Assembly (NCBI GenBank): GCA_963585895.1
Contig: OY757939.1
Location: 58,174,069-58,238,068 of the forward strand
Length of the DNA stretch: 64,000 bases
Direction: 5' to 3'
DNA from: Sepioteuthis lessoniana
Lineage: Eukaryota > Mollusca > Cephalopoda > Myopsida > Loliginidae
The position numbers and the translations under genes are program-made. Shown piece after piece: positions 52,555 to 62,769 of this stretch. Positions within the stretch are counted from its first letter, which is position 1; each line of letters starts with the position of its first letter. Below the pieces are notes generated by a model. That model was not told where the DNA came from and made no database searches. It worked only from the letters and a program-made list of their open reading frames with translations.

Positions 52555-53320
52555 AAAGACACACATGAAAATGTAGAGGGTTTGACATCTACGATAGTGT
52601 ATATCCTATCATTTTTCTTTTTTTAGAATGGCAGTGGAATTTTAGTTGTAATATAAATTTCAATAAATTCATTGTATTTTGTGCTTATTCTAAGAATAGT
52701 CGGATCGAGATTCTTGAAAATTGCGTGATTATGACGTAAATAGTAGTAGATTGTTTAGATATTCGTGATCAAGATTCTAAAACAAGATTGTACGCTAAAA
52801 ATAAACATATCATGAAGAGGCAAACAGACAGTTCGGTAATTATACGACAGCCCGTAACAAAATTTCGTGTGACGAAGAAAACAAAATTTCTCGGGAAAAA
52901 AAATGCAAAAAAAAAGAAAGCAGTAATTAAAACAAAGTTTGCAATTGCATTCAGTTGTCTAACGTGATCGTTTACGGCAGCCATTTTGGAATTTGGGATC
53001 GTGTGTGTTGCCGCCCACACAAACTGTGACACAGCGCGCGAAGCGGAAATTAGTGAAGATGACTTACTTAGAGAGCTGATTATTTTACAAGTGGAGAATA
53101 GTTTCTATTTCAAATTGCGCAAAATGGCTACAGATGTGAATGACTTTTTTTTTACGATACGAAAGAAGACCAAGATACCAAGATTTGATCCTTTCTTGTA
53201 GAAACCTGCACAATGCAAAAAGGATATTATTAAGTGTTATTTATGACCAAACTCTCAGAAATGAAAGTGCTTGAATAAAATTAATGATCAAAAACTATAT
53301 ATAAGAGATGTACTTATTTT
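52555..53320. other. Unassigned DNA with a CpG-containing, YY1-like patch
   Basis: 52970-53055 contains CAGCCATTTTGG, CACACAAACTGTGACACAGC and GCGCGCGAAGCGG, more GC-rich than its surroundings. The 71-aa plus frame 52986-53201 is unrecognised. It could be a promoter/first-exon remnant or an LTR piece. 53230-53270 resembles 56040-56090. Confidence 0.3.
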
Positions 53321-53321
53321 T

Positions 53322-53585
53322 AGACTGCTTTGGCATAATGTTTAGAGTGTACGACAATGGACCGGGAAATCGGAGTTCAATCCCAGATCGAGTCATACCA
53401 AAGACTTAACCAATGGTACATGACGCCTCCTTACTAAACACTAAGCATTATAAGATACGGATCAAGGATAAATGTAGCAATCCAGGGAAAGGATTAGCAG
53501 CCTCTCCTAGACTTCTATGTAGTTGCTATTGAAAAGGGAGCCTTCATGTCGCTTGAGACTACAGTTGGCTGACTAACTTAACTGG
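53322..53585 (+). mobile_element. SINE S4
   Basis: TTGGCATAATGTTTAGAGTG (A-box region), GGAGTTCAATCCCAGATCGA (B box), CATTATAAGATACGGATCAA, GCAATCCAGGGAAAGG and TTGAGACTACAGTTGGCTG. It is followed at 53586-53620 by an S2 head scrap (GGTGTAATGGTTAGC). Confidence 0.78.
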
Positions 53586-53647
53586 GCACCTCTGATGGTG
53601 TAATGGTTAGCAAACTACACTAACAAACCTTCAAGAGTGATTTTTTG

Positions 53648-54175
53648 TTTGTTTGTTTAGGTTTTATGGCAAATCAACCTTTGAGGGGATTTAATGCCAA
53701 ATCCATTTTAATACAAATTAACAGTTCTATTTCAAACAATTCAATTTAACATAATTGCTCAACTTAACTATATGAAAACATTTCTATTCTAAGATATTCA
53801 CTTTAGTCAACAGCTTTATTTCAAACAATTCATTTTATTAGAAGTATAGTTTTTTGTTTGCACACAGTTAAATGTCAAACAATTCAGTTTCATGTAAGTA
53901 CTTAGTTTAAATGTCGAAACTGTTCTATTTCAAACAATTCAGTTCAGCATAAGTACACAGTTTAGTTCTATTTGATAGGACACTATCAGGTATTACCACT
54001 CCGGCCCAGGGTGGACCTGGGAGCGATGGTAATGAAGGAGTACTCTGCATTCCCCAAAGCTCCAGCAATACTGAAAGCTTACCAACAGATTGTTTAGTGT
54101 CATATCGTTGGGGAAATCTTATCCTTCTGCAGAGAAGCAGTCGGTGTATTGTACAGCCGCAGCCGACTGGGCAAC
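53648..54175 (-). mobile_element. S3 element
   Basis: Head TTGCCCAGTCGGCTGCGGCT at 54175; CTCTGCAGAAGGATAAGATT; four to five internal units; tail with TTGGCATTAAATCCCCTCAA (decayed hairpin) and CCTAAACAAACAAAC. Confidence 0.85.
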
Positions 54176-54281
54176 TTCACGAGTGAGTTCGATTCTCATT
54201 GTGTGCTCCATTCATATAGCCTTGTGCCACATCGGATCAAAGCGCGGAGTAAATTACTACTTAACTTACATATTCATACAG

Positions 54282-54744
54282 GGTGGAACGATAAAATTGT
54301 CGTCCTAAAGAAAACAAGACTACAGCTTTATTTTAAAACTTCTATTGAAAAAATCAGTTCAGCTAACTTGAATATGTAGTAGAGCTGACATCTACAGGAT
54401 GGAACGATGAAATTGTCGTCCTAAAGAAAACAACACTCCAGCTTTATTTTAAAACTTTTATTGAAAAAATCAATTCAGCTAACTTGAGTATGTAGTAGAG
54501 CTGACATCTACTGGATGGAACGATGAAATTGTCGTCCTAAAGAAAACAAGACTACAACTTTATTTTAAAACTTCTATTGAAAAAATCAATTCAGCTAACT
54601 TGAATATGTAGTAGAGCTGACATCTACAGGATGGAACGATGAAATTGTCGTCCTAAAGAAAACAACACTACAGCTTTATTTTAAAACTTTTATTGAAAAA
54701 ATCAATTCAGCTAACTTGATTATGTAGTAGAGCTGACATCTATT
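54282..54744. repeat. Four tandem ~116-bp units, each beginning with a terminal-repeat copy
   Basis: Units start at 54282, 54397, 54513 and 54629 (spacing 115, 116, 116). Each opens GG(G/A)TGGAACGAT(A/G)AAATTGTC and contains CCTAAAGAAAACAA, TTTATTTTAAAACTT and TAGTAGAGCTGACATCTA. Units differ by only a few bases. Confidence 0.95.
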
Positions 54745-55242
54745 CAATGTAGCCGCCTTCAGCCTCAATCGCCGCCTCGATACGGATCCGGAATAGGGAG
54801 CATGCCTTTTCCACAAGCGCCGGCTGGAGCTCGGCGAATACTCGGCAGATGGCGGCGATCAGGCTGGCTTTGGCGTTGTGGGAGGTCATGTTGGTGATGT
54901 TCTCGACGTATGACCTAACGACGTAGTCCAGCGGGTTCAGGTCGGGGGAGGATGGGGGCAGTGAGAGAAGGGTACAAAGTCGTAGCACTCCTTCTGAAGC
55001 CAAGCCTTGGTCTCTTTGGACTTGTGAGCCGGCGCCGAGTCCTGCTGCCACGCCCAGGGTCTGCCACCGGCCACCTGATTGCACCAGGGGATCACCACAC
55101 TCTTCAGCACATCCAGATAGACTTTGGTGTTAACTTTCAAGCCGACTTCGAAGATGTGAGGTGGCATGATGTGGCCCTCACTTGAAACCACACCAAAGAC
55201 CATAACCGTAGCCGGAAACTTTGTTTTCATCACCCTGTGCAC
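54740..55242 (-). pseudogene. DD37D (maT-like) transposase, C-terminal half, one-base frameshift
   Basis: This is the catalytic half of a cut-and-paste transposase. The 101-aa frame at 54937-55242 holds FPATVMVFGVVSSEGHIMPP and WAWQQDSAPAHKSKET (second catalytic Asp). The 114-aa frame at 54740-55084 continues with SSPDLNPLDYVV (third catalytic Asp) and MTSHNAKASLIAAICRVFAE. Allowing for the missing base between the frames, 37 residues separate the two Asp, as in DD37D elements. The N-terminal DNA-binding region is mostly gone. 55385-55330 keeps a short MSESDTMFNERDRR-like start, and a deletion joins it to the catalytic half. Confidence 0.82.
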
Positions 55243-55705
55243 GTCCCTGTTATTCGTGGCAATCCAGTGATGGTTCTGGCAATGGTCCTGTTGTCATAAC
55301 TTGGATCGGTAGAGAGCATGAGTTATACAGCAGCGCATCTCCGATCTCGCTCGTTGAACATTGTGTCACTTTCAGACATGATAGAAGGCTCCTATCGCTG
55401 TTGGGATTTGTACACAACTGGCCAACTAGTAGATGGTCTGCAACAAAAAAAAAGAAAACCGGTTTTCATTAAACGGAAATGGAATCATGTCGTCTTTTCT
55501 AGGGCGACAATTTTATCTTTCCACCCCGTATTATAAGCTATTGAGTTTTTCTGACAATACCTAATGATATCAGTTTCGATTGTATAATTTTGCTCCAAAT
55601 AATAAAATCCGGATATTATTGGTTGAGAAGAGGATTAACATCTTATTTTATTCTCCCTCCCTCCCCCCACTCTCTCTTTCTCCCTCTCTGTATATACATA
55701 TATAA

Positions 55706-55950
55706 AGTTGGTGAGTTGAGGGCGACCCGAAGATTCCCTTTTCAAAAGCTATTACACCAAGGTGAAGGAGATGACAGAACTCCTTTCCCTGGATTGCTCC
55801 ACTTTACCCTTGATATGTAATTTACTGGGTTGAGAGTTAAGCAACGAGTTATCAAGCACCATGTTTAAAATCTTTGTTATGACTCGATCTGGGATTGAAC
55901 CCCTTGTCTCCCAGGCCACTGGTGAACACTCTACCCACAAGTCCAATTAG
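55706..55950 (-). mobile_element. SINE S4
   Basis: Minus strand: TAGAGTGTTCACCAGTGGCC, GGGTTCAATCCCAGATCGAG (B box), AAAGGGAATCTTCGGGTCGC and CTCAACTCACCAAC at the end; mid part diverged. A short (TC)n(TA)n lies just before it at 55660-55705. Confidence 0.65.
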
Positions 55951-56139
55951 TCGGTATATAATGGTGATATGACAGAGCACCATAGACAAAAAAAATATTT
56001 CTAATGAAAGCTTACACAGTAAAAAAAAAAAGAATCAATAGGAGTTATTTATAACCAAACTCTCCAGCACGGAAAGTGTCAGAATAAAGATAAAAGGACT
56101 TCATCTCTGAAACCAAAAATTAAATTGCATAAAAAGATA

Positions 56140-56990
56140 TTAGAACTTCGATTGATAAAATCAGAGAAAACGGCTTCGAGCTGACAAAGAAAAGAAGCAG
56201 AAGGTACCCCGCAAAAACAGTTACTGACGCCGACTACGCCGATAACATAGTGTTACTGGCGAATACACCCAACCAAGCCGAAACACAACTGCGGAGTTTG
56301 GAACGAGCCACTGCTGGCATTGGCCTCCATGTCAATGCACACAAAACGGAATATATGTGCTATAATCAAACAGGTGACATTTCCACACTAGACGGAACCT
56401 CTCTGAAACTGGTAGACAAGTTCACCTCCCTAGGAAGCAGCGTCTCATCAACCGAAAAGGACATCGACACACGGCTAACGAAGGCATTGACAGCTATAGA
56501 TAGGTTTTCGATCATATGGAAGTCAGACCTGAGCAATAAAATGAAACGCAGTTTCTTCCAGGCAGCGGTCGTGTCGATACTGCTATATGGATGCACTACT
56601 TGGACGCTAACTAAACGGCTGGAGAAGAAGCTGGGCGACAATTACACAAGAATGTTGCGAGCGATATTGAACAAGTCCTGGTGGCAACACCCCACAAGGC
56701 TATATGGTCACCTGCCTCGCATCATGAAAACTATCCAAGTCAGACGAAACAGACATGCAGGACACTGCTAGAGAAGCAGGGACGAGCTCATAAGTGATGT
56801 ACTCCTAGGGACCCCCACATATGGCCGAGCAAAAGCAGGACGACCAGCTCGAACATACATACAGCAGCTATGTGAGGATATGGGATGTAACCCTGAAGAC
56901 CTGCCAGAAGCGATGAATGATAGGGAGAAGTGGCGAGAGAGGGTCAGGGATATCCGTGCTAGCGGCACGACATGATGATGATGATGATGA
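56140..56990 (+). pseudogene. RTE-like LINE, 5'-truncated, best C-terminal region
   Basis: Begins in RT (LRTSIDKIRENGFELTKKR). The Tyr-Ala-Asp-Asp motif C is altered: TACGCCGATAACATA gives YADN, which alone would abolish polymerisation. The 173-aa frame 56250-56771 runs through AGIGLHVNAHKTEYMCYNQT, LGSSVSSTEKDIDTRLTKAL, VVSILLYGCTTWTLTKR and LNKSWWQHPTR. A stop at 56769 precedes AKAGRPARTYIQQLCED and REKWRERVRDIRASGTT, then (TGATGA)n at 56972-56990. Youngest-looking copy apart from these lesions. Confidence 0.88.
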
Positions 56991-57007
56991 CATAAGATCT
57001 TATTAGC

Positions 57008-57075
57008 ATATATTGTTAGAGTGTTTGGCTAATGGTCTGGGAGACTGGGGTTCAATCAGTGATAGCATTTTTAAA
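57008..57075 (+). mobile_element. SINE S4, head scrap
   Basis: TTAGAGTGTTTGGCTAATGG and CTGGGGTTCAATCAGTGATA, then lost. Confidence 0.6.
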
Positions 57076-57079
57076 TAAA

Positions 57080-57645
57080 CCTAAGCTTATTCTTTTACAC
57101 ACAGTTAAATCGATCCAAGTATTTAAATCTAACACGAATAAGCCTATTTCATTTTAATCATTTGTTTGTGCACATTGAACTACATATCCATATAATTTGT
57201 AGGTAATTTCATTTTTTATTGAGTTAGAACTAATTTGTCTGAACATTAATATTCCTATTGTTTCTACACATCATTTCAATTGATTGCTGTCTGAAACTAA
57301 TAATTCTATTCAATATTAATCATGTGTCTGCAGACAGTGAAGTGGTTACAAGAATTTCTATTTAACACTAATTATTCAATTCAACACTGTTTATTCATTT
57401 GTGCACAGTTTAATGGTTCCAAGCGTTGGTATGTAATGCTAATAATCCAATTTAGGCACACAGTTCAAGAGTTTCGAGTATTGCTATTTAACACTGGTAA
57501 TTCTTCCTCTTGCACATAGTCAGATTGTTCCTCTGTATCACTAACGATTCAATTAAATATAACTTATTCAATTAAATATGAGCTATTAGTTTACACACAG
57601 TTTTATTTCTATCAATTCAATTTAGCATAAAGCATTTGTTTGAAC
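57080..57645. repeat. Decayed AT-rich repeat, related to 40412-40800
   Basis: Recurring motifs TTTACACACAGTTAAAT, CAAGTATTTAAATCTAACAC, ATTCTATTCAATATTAATCA, AGGCACACAGTTCAAGAGTTTCG. These resemble the S3 internal units and the region after the 89-bp satellite. Confidence 0.45.
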
Positions 57646-57649
57646 TCTG

Positions 57650-57882
57650 TTTAAATATCAAGCTGTTCTATTTGAACTATAAATAGGACCCTATCAGGTG
57701 CTACTAGTCTGAGCCAGAGTGGAGCAGGGAACGATGAAAATCAAGGGTTACTCCACATTCCACAAGACTGAAGTCCCGCCATCAGATGGACTACTGTCAT
57801 ATCAGGACAATCGTTACCGGTCAGTAGAGGATCTTCTCCCCCTGCAGTCGGTGTCTTCTATAGCTCTAGCACATTAGGCCTT
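57650..57882 (-). mobile_element. S3 element, head and mid part, decayed
   Basis: GTGCTAGAGCTATAGAAGAC at the head, then GACAGTAGTCCATCTGATGG and CCTGATAGGGTCCTATTTAT; no tail. Confidence 0.6.
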
Positions 57883-58129
57883 ATCATTTTGGTTTGGTCG
57901 TAATCTTTTCAGCATCTTATATGTATACGCGCTAACAATGTAGGAGGGCGTGCTGATAAGTTCTCAGCCTTATCAAGAAGTAAATGAGCTACAGTTATGA
58001 ATCAAATATTCCATGAATCTATTTTCTGACTTTTCAACGCGTCATAAAATAAAACGGGATATCCTCAATGCTGTTACTGTGACAATACAAATATATAGAT
58101 GTTCCACATGAACGCTAACGAAACGCAAC

Positions 58130-58664
58130 GAGAAAAAAAACAACTAGACGGTAATCACACATGATTCATACTAGCCCAGTAGTTATAGTTGTTTAAACGA
58201 CTAATAAACAACATCTCACACGACAAAACCTGGACATGATAAAGAAAAGGAAACTTTAAGAGAGAAACAGAATCTCTCCTAATGGCAGCACAAAACAGCA
58301 CCATAAGAACCAATCATATCAAGGCGAGAATAGATAAGACCCAACAAAATAGCAAATGTAGTCTATGTGGTGACAGAGATGAAACCATCAATCACATAAT
58401 AAGCGAATGGAGCAAACTGGCACAGAAGGAGTACAAGGCTAGACACGACTGGGTGGGCAAGGTGATCCACTGGGAAATGTACAAGAAATTTAAATTTGAC
58501 CATGCCAACAAATGGTATATACACAACCCGGCACCTGTCCTTGAAAATGACACACACAAACTCCTATGGGACTTTAATATACAAACGGATCACCTAATCT
58601 CGGCCAGAAGACCAGACCTTATAATAATCAACAAAAAAAGAGAACTTGCAAAATAGTCGACCTG
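58130..58664 (+). pseudogene. R4/Dong-like LINE: CCHC knuckle and restriction-like endonuclease region
   Basis: The 124-aa frame at 58282-58656 reads MAAQNSTIRTNHIKARIDKT, the knuckle C-SLC-GDRDETIN-H-IISE-W (last Cys changed to Trp), KARHDWVGKVIHWEMYKKF, NPAPVLENDTHKLLWDFNIQ and HLISARRPDLIIINKK. The RPD, with a downstream Asp in a shifted frame (KIVD at 58646-58664), fits the PD-(D/E)xK endonuclease fold that nicks target DNA in R2/R4-type LINEs. Upstream, 58130-58280 carries EKKQLDG and FKRLINNISHDKTW, split by ~40 foreign bases. The copy ends where S4 begins. Confidence 0.78.
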
Positions 58665-59185
58665 GGTTCAATCCCAGGTCGAGTCATACCAAAGACTCAA
58701 AAAATGGTACTTGATGCCGCCTTTCTTAACATTCAGCATTATCATATCATATTTACCTAACCCCTCCGCTCGTGCAGGATATGACACAAGGTCAATTTTT
58801 AAGCGGAGTTTAAAAGGTTTGAATTCAGAGTTTTCTTTCTTCTACACTAGTTGCCTCACCAAGGCTGAAGAACCAGTCTGCCCTACTATTTACCCATAGC
58901 TGGAGGGAGAATAATTGGATTCATACCTTTCCCAAGGGTATTAGTGCTATGTGAAATGCAATCATTCTCGTCCGGGATTTGAACTCGTGTCACAGTGTCC
59001 ATTTCCTACGACGATAACCATTACACCACGGGCACCTTCTCAGGATTATAAGGTACGGATAAAGGGTAAAGTGGAGCAATCCAGGGAAAAGGAGTAGCGC
59101 CCTCCCCTATGCCTTGGTATTGTAGCTATCGAAAAGGGAGACTTCAGGTCACCCTCGACTACAGTCGCCAATTTTACTCTACTCT
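58660..59185 (+). mobile_element. SINE S4, split by S2
   Basis: 58660-58742 from GTCGACCTGGGTTCAATCCC to CATTCAGCATTAT; resumes 59041 CAGGATTATAAGGTACGGAT to CCTCGACTACAGTCGCC. The tRNA-like 5' end is missing. Confidence 0.82.
58743..59040 (-). mobile_element. SINE S2 inserted in S4
   Basis: Complete S2 on minus (GGTGCCCGTGGTGTAATGG, B box GAGTTCAAATCCC). Nine-base duplication CAGCATTAT (58734-58742) and CAGGATTAT (59041-59049), one mismatch. Confidence 0.88.
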
Positions 59186-59189
59186 AAGA

Positions 59190-59905
59190 AACTTCTGGAA
59201 ACAAATCTTTCCAGCAGAAATCTCAACAAGGACATATAGATCTGTTGTTCCTTTCGTAGGATACTCGGGACCATTCTTAAAATAGACAAAGAAGGAATTC
59301 AGACAGATGGACCATAGGATAAAAAATGGATGATGATGCACGATCCAAAAGATGACAGAGCGACTCTAAGTATCAAGAATATGAGGAGGGAGAGGACTTG
59401 CCCACATTAAAGGCTGCGTAGATGCAACAATACAAAAACTCGAAGACTACATTAAAAGAGCAGAGAAAGACAAATTGCAGCAGCAACATGAAAACAGACA
59501 AAAGAAGAACAGAATATATGAAACAAAAATGTGAAAAAAACAACTGTACGGATATTTCAAGTAACAAACAAGCGAAATCTCACACGAGAATTCCTGAACA
59601 TGGCTATGAAAAGGAGCACTTTGAGTGAGGAACTGAATCTCTTCTAATGGCAGTATAAAACAACACCATAGAGATAAACTATGTTAAAACGAAAATATAT
59701 AGTTTGCAAGTGTAGGTTATCTGTTGATTGAGACGAAACGTTTAATCACATAATAAACCAATGTAGCAAACTAGCACAAAAATAATATAAAATTAGACTC
59801 GACTGGGTTGGAAAGGTAATCAACTGGGAATTGTGCAAGAAATTGAAATTTGACAATTCTACCGCATGGTATACGAACAAACCAGAATCTGATGTAACAT
59901 TGAGG
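59190..59905 (+). pseudogene. R4/Dong-like LINE, older copy of linker and knuckle region
   Basis: Reads, across frames, RTYRSVVPFVGYSGPFLK, TDGP-like, the MHDPKDDRATLSIKNMRRER segment, QKLEDYIKRAEKDKLQQQ, EKNNCTDISSNKQAKSHTR, GYEKEHFE and, past 59640, LMAV-like text with LCKSGLSVD-ETFNHIINQCSKL. The first cysteine pair of the knuckle is damaged. It lies 530 bp after a younger copy in the same sense. Confidence 0.68.
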
Positions 59906-59909
59906 GCAG

Positions 59910-60290
59910 AGACTTAGCTAGATAAATCTATTAACTAGAAAAATAAAATTTGGCTAAAATGGATTTTAGAAGAATAAAACCAGTACCTTACAAAAGAAAA
60001 AATTAACGAAAAACGATTTTAAGAAGAATAAATCGCGAATGTTATTTTGATGAGAAAGAAATGTCTGAAAGAACAAGAGAAAATACAGGTGAAATTTTTA
60101 GAGAATTATTATTTCTATTGTTCCCAGATGACGAAACGAAATCAATGGCAGTGCGAAAAAAATACTGAAGGCACAGAAAGTGATTGGGGCGGAATTATTT
60201 AATATAATCCAAATTAGAAAATTGATATTATCAATTCCTTGCCAGCTCCCACCCTTTGGAAGAGGGAAAATGCATATAAGGAAGTTTTTT
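59910..60290. other. No feature recognised
   Basis: A-rich DNA; no gene. Confidence 0.35.
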
Positions 60291-60910
60291 TTTTTTTGTT
60301 CCATGGGAAAGACTAGCGGGCGACAGGCGAAGAGCAGCCACTAGACTTCACGTCACTCTGAGCTCTGCCCTTGCGACAGACTGCTCAGAATGGAGAGGCA
60401 TAGAGAAGCCTGAGATTATACGACACTTTGTGAGATAATGCAGTGCTTTAAGATTCTGTTGTACCAGACTTGCGAAACTAACGAAGAGAGGACAATCTGA
60501 GATGATACGATACTTAAGATTGACTTGTGAGATGACCCTGTACCAGACTTGTAGTGATAGAGAAGCGAAGAGAGTTCGAGATGATAAGATACTATACTGG
60601 CGTGAAAAACACAATAATGATATTTGTTGCGTTCTGGTTATTGAACGCTTGTAATATGAAATGAAGGACAAACCATGATATGAGAGGAAATAGAGATATA
60701 TTCTCAGGAAAAAGTATATACTATAGAGAGACTATTAGTAGACAAGAACATAGGATTAGTGAATACAGAATAAATATATAGTCCAACGATAATATTGGCT
60801 TCCGTTATTACGGTAGCAAGTAAGGTGACCTAGCGCGATCTCCAGTCTCCAACTCTCTAATACTATTCCTATAAGAAGCTGCTCTTCACCTTCTAGTTTG
60901 CCCTGTTATT
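60290..60910. repeat. Unassigned region with internal subrepeats, possible LTR
   Basis: GTTGTACCAGACTTGCGAAA and CTGTACCAGACTTGTAGTGA (60449, 60540) with following GAAGAGAG and GATGATA(C/A)GATACT form two ~90-bp units. AGAATAAATATATAG at 60766 is polyadenylation-like. No second copy in the window. The minus 107-aa frame 60348-60671 is unrecognised. Confidence 0.4.
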
Positions 60911-61051
60911 AGTAGCTACAGCTATATATGGCAGAAGGACTAGTTCATTGTGTGGGAAAAGGTGGGTGAAAAATACATTAGAAAAGAATAAACTTCTTTT
61001 AATTTATCGATAAATATTTTCGCTTATTCCCCTGACCTGATATGGGTTAAA

Positions 61052-61221
61052 TTAGGGATGGGCAGACTGCAACCCGCGGGCCGCATATGTTCTGTACTGG
61101 CCACGGGAGCCTCTAAAATGCACTTGAATCGAAGCTGAATTCTTTTTATTTTAAAAGATGCTGTCCTTTGATAATTCATTACCCAGTGATGTAACCCTCC
61201 CACCAAAAAGTTTGCCTTCGT
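61052..61221. mobile_element. Probable hAT-type MITE
   Basis: Left end TAGGGATGGGCAGACTGCAA, then CCCGCGGGCCGCATATG. Right end CCTCCCACCAAAAAGTTTGCC. Both resemble the well-known hAT terminal style with GGCAAACT and CCCGCGGGCC. The flanks GGGTTAAA and CGTTAAAA are near-matching 8-mers. About 170 bp, no coding capacity. Confidence 0.5.
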
Positions 61222-61235
61222 TAAAATGTATTACT

Positions 61236-61312
61236 GTCGATCTTCTACAAAGATGGCTTGGCATTGAATAACCAACGTAGATTGATATGCCATTAAACGA
61301 AGAAAACGATGA
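61236..61312 (+). mobile_element. SINE S1, tail only
   Basis: GATCTTCTACAAAGATGGCT, GGCATTGAATAACCAACGTA, GATATGCCATTAAACGAAGA. Confidence 0.7.
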
Positions 61313-61314
61313 AA

Positions 61315-61635
61315 CCATCAGTAAATGTTATTTTTATAGATCATGCCTTTGATTTTAAATATTGGTTTTAAAAAATCCTAAAACAATCCGTATTTTGACG
61401 ATTGGAGAAGTTTGAAAGAAAAAATGTTTATGAAATTGTTCATTATAATGGACTAATATCCTTATCTTTTATTAAAGAAAAATATTAAATTCATATCTAA
61501 ATTATGATTGTAATTTCTATCTCTTAAACGACTTATTAACGATGTAATGTAATTCTTTTTTAATAAATAAATTTAGAATTACACGAAAATAATTAATAAA
61601 AAGATCTTTTGATGATTATGCTTTTAGTTTGTTTT
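61315..61635. other. No feature recognised
   Basis: Very AT-rich. Confidence 0.4.
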
Positions 61636-61639
61636 TTTT

Positions 61640-62198
61640 GTTTTTTTAGTTTTGTTTTATGGCATATCAAATCCATTTTTATACATATAACCAGTTCTAT
61701 TTCAAACAATTCAGTTTAGTAAAAGTACAGTTTTTTGTTTACTCACAAGTAAATGTAAAAACAGTTCTATTTCAAACAATTCAGTTTAGTCAAGTTAAAT
61801 GGTTCCAAGTGCTGCTATGTATCACAAACAATTCAATTAAATATCTGTCATTAATTTACACTCTATTAGATGTAAAAAAAAAATTTAGTTAAGTATAAGT
61901 GCGCTGTTTAAATGTCAAAACAGTTCAATTTTAAAACAATTCAGTTTAGCATAAGTACACAGTTTAGTTCTATTTGACCCATTGATAGGACCCTATCGGG
62001 TGCCACCACTCCAGGCCAGAGTGGGCCTGGGAGGATGGCAATAAATGGGTACTCTGCATTCCTCAAATTTCCAGCACTGCTGGAGCCTCACCATCAGATT
62101 GTTTAGCATTATATATCAGGAAACTGGTTGCGGAAGTCTTATTCCTCTGCTGAGATACAATTGGTGCATTCTACAGCCCTAGCCAACTGGGCCAATTT
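61640..62198 (-). mobile_element. S3 element, hairpin deleted
   Basis: Head GGCCCAGTTGGCTAGGGCTG at 62198; mid part; four to five internal units. The tail reads TGGATTTGATATGCCATAAA, so the central part of the hairpin (about 30 bases) is missing, then CAAAACTAAAAAAAC. Confidence 0.82.
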
Positions 62199-62344
62199 GA
62201 TATTTATAGAAAATTATATTCAATATTTAGAATAAAATCCAAAATATTTTTCCCGTTTACATTTCAGAATAATTGAGATGTTTTCGAAATTTATTGTAAA
62301 TGAGCTGAATATGTGTGTTTCTGGAGAGTAAATATGATGCTTAA

Positions 62345-62710
62345 AAGATGGAATGGCCTGGAAAAGAGACTGGGAGAACTAAAGATTAGAAGAAGAATTA
62401 ACACTATCCAGACCACAGCACTGCTGAAATCAGCTAAAATACTTAGAAGAGTTCTGGAGACTTGCTGTCACCGAGACTTCAATGAAAAAAAAAAAAACAC
62501 CAGTTAAAACTAAGGTAAAAAAAAAAATCACAAGAAATGTGATAATAATTGTAGTTAAAACCATTGGAAAGGCCTGGAAAAGAGACTGGGAGAACTAAAG
62601 ATTAGAAGAAGAATTAACACTATCCAGACCACAGCACTGCTGAAATCAGCTAAAATACTTAGAAGAGTTCTGAAGACTTGCTGTCACCGAGACTTCAATG
62701 AAAAAAAAAT
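62345..62710 (+). pseudogene. R4/Dong-like LINE C-terminus, tandemly duplicated (216-bp period)
   Basis: GGCCTGGAAAAGAGACTGGG at 62355 and 62571. The first frame gives LEKRLGELKIRRRINTIQTT and KSAKILRRVLETCCHRD, the basic helical C-terminus of the R4-like protein. The two units (about 140 bp each) are nearly identical and separated by A-rich DNA. Confidence 0.78.
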
Positions 62711-62769
62711 ACCCCTTAAAACTAACGTAAAAAAAAGATTTAACATAGCCAGATACGAATATGCAAAAC

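Larger units (their letters stand above)
54280..55528. mobile_element. Tc1/mariner-superfamily transposon (DD37D) with one end quadruplicated
   Basis: Flanked by TA at 54278-54279 and 55529-55530. The left end CAGGGTGGAACGATAAAATT and the reverse of the right end CGGGGTGGAAAGATAAAATT match, both followed by GTCG. 1249 bp. Four ~116-bp units lie at the left end, and a defective transposase reads on the minus strand. Confidence 0.9.

Noticed and set aside
52986..53201. 71-aa ORF after a YY1-like motif as a first exon
   Set aside because: No splice, homology or transcript evidence from sequence alone; kept only as a note.
54937..55242. Two overlapping ORFs that could be separate genes
   Set aside because: They are two frames of one transposase separated by a missing base in a C-rich run.
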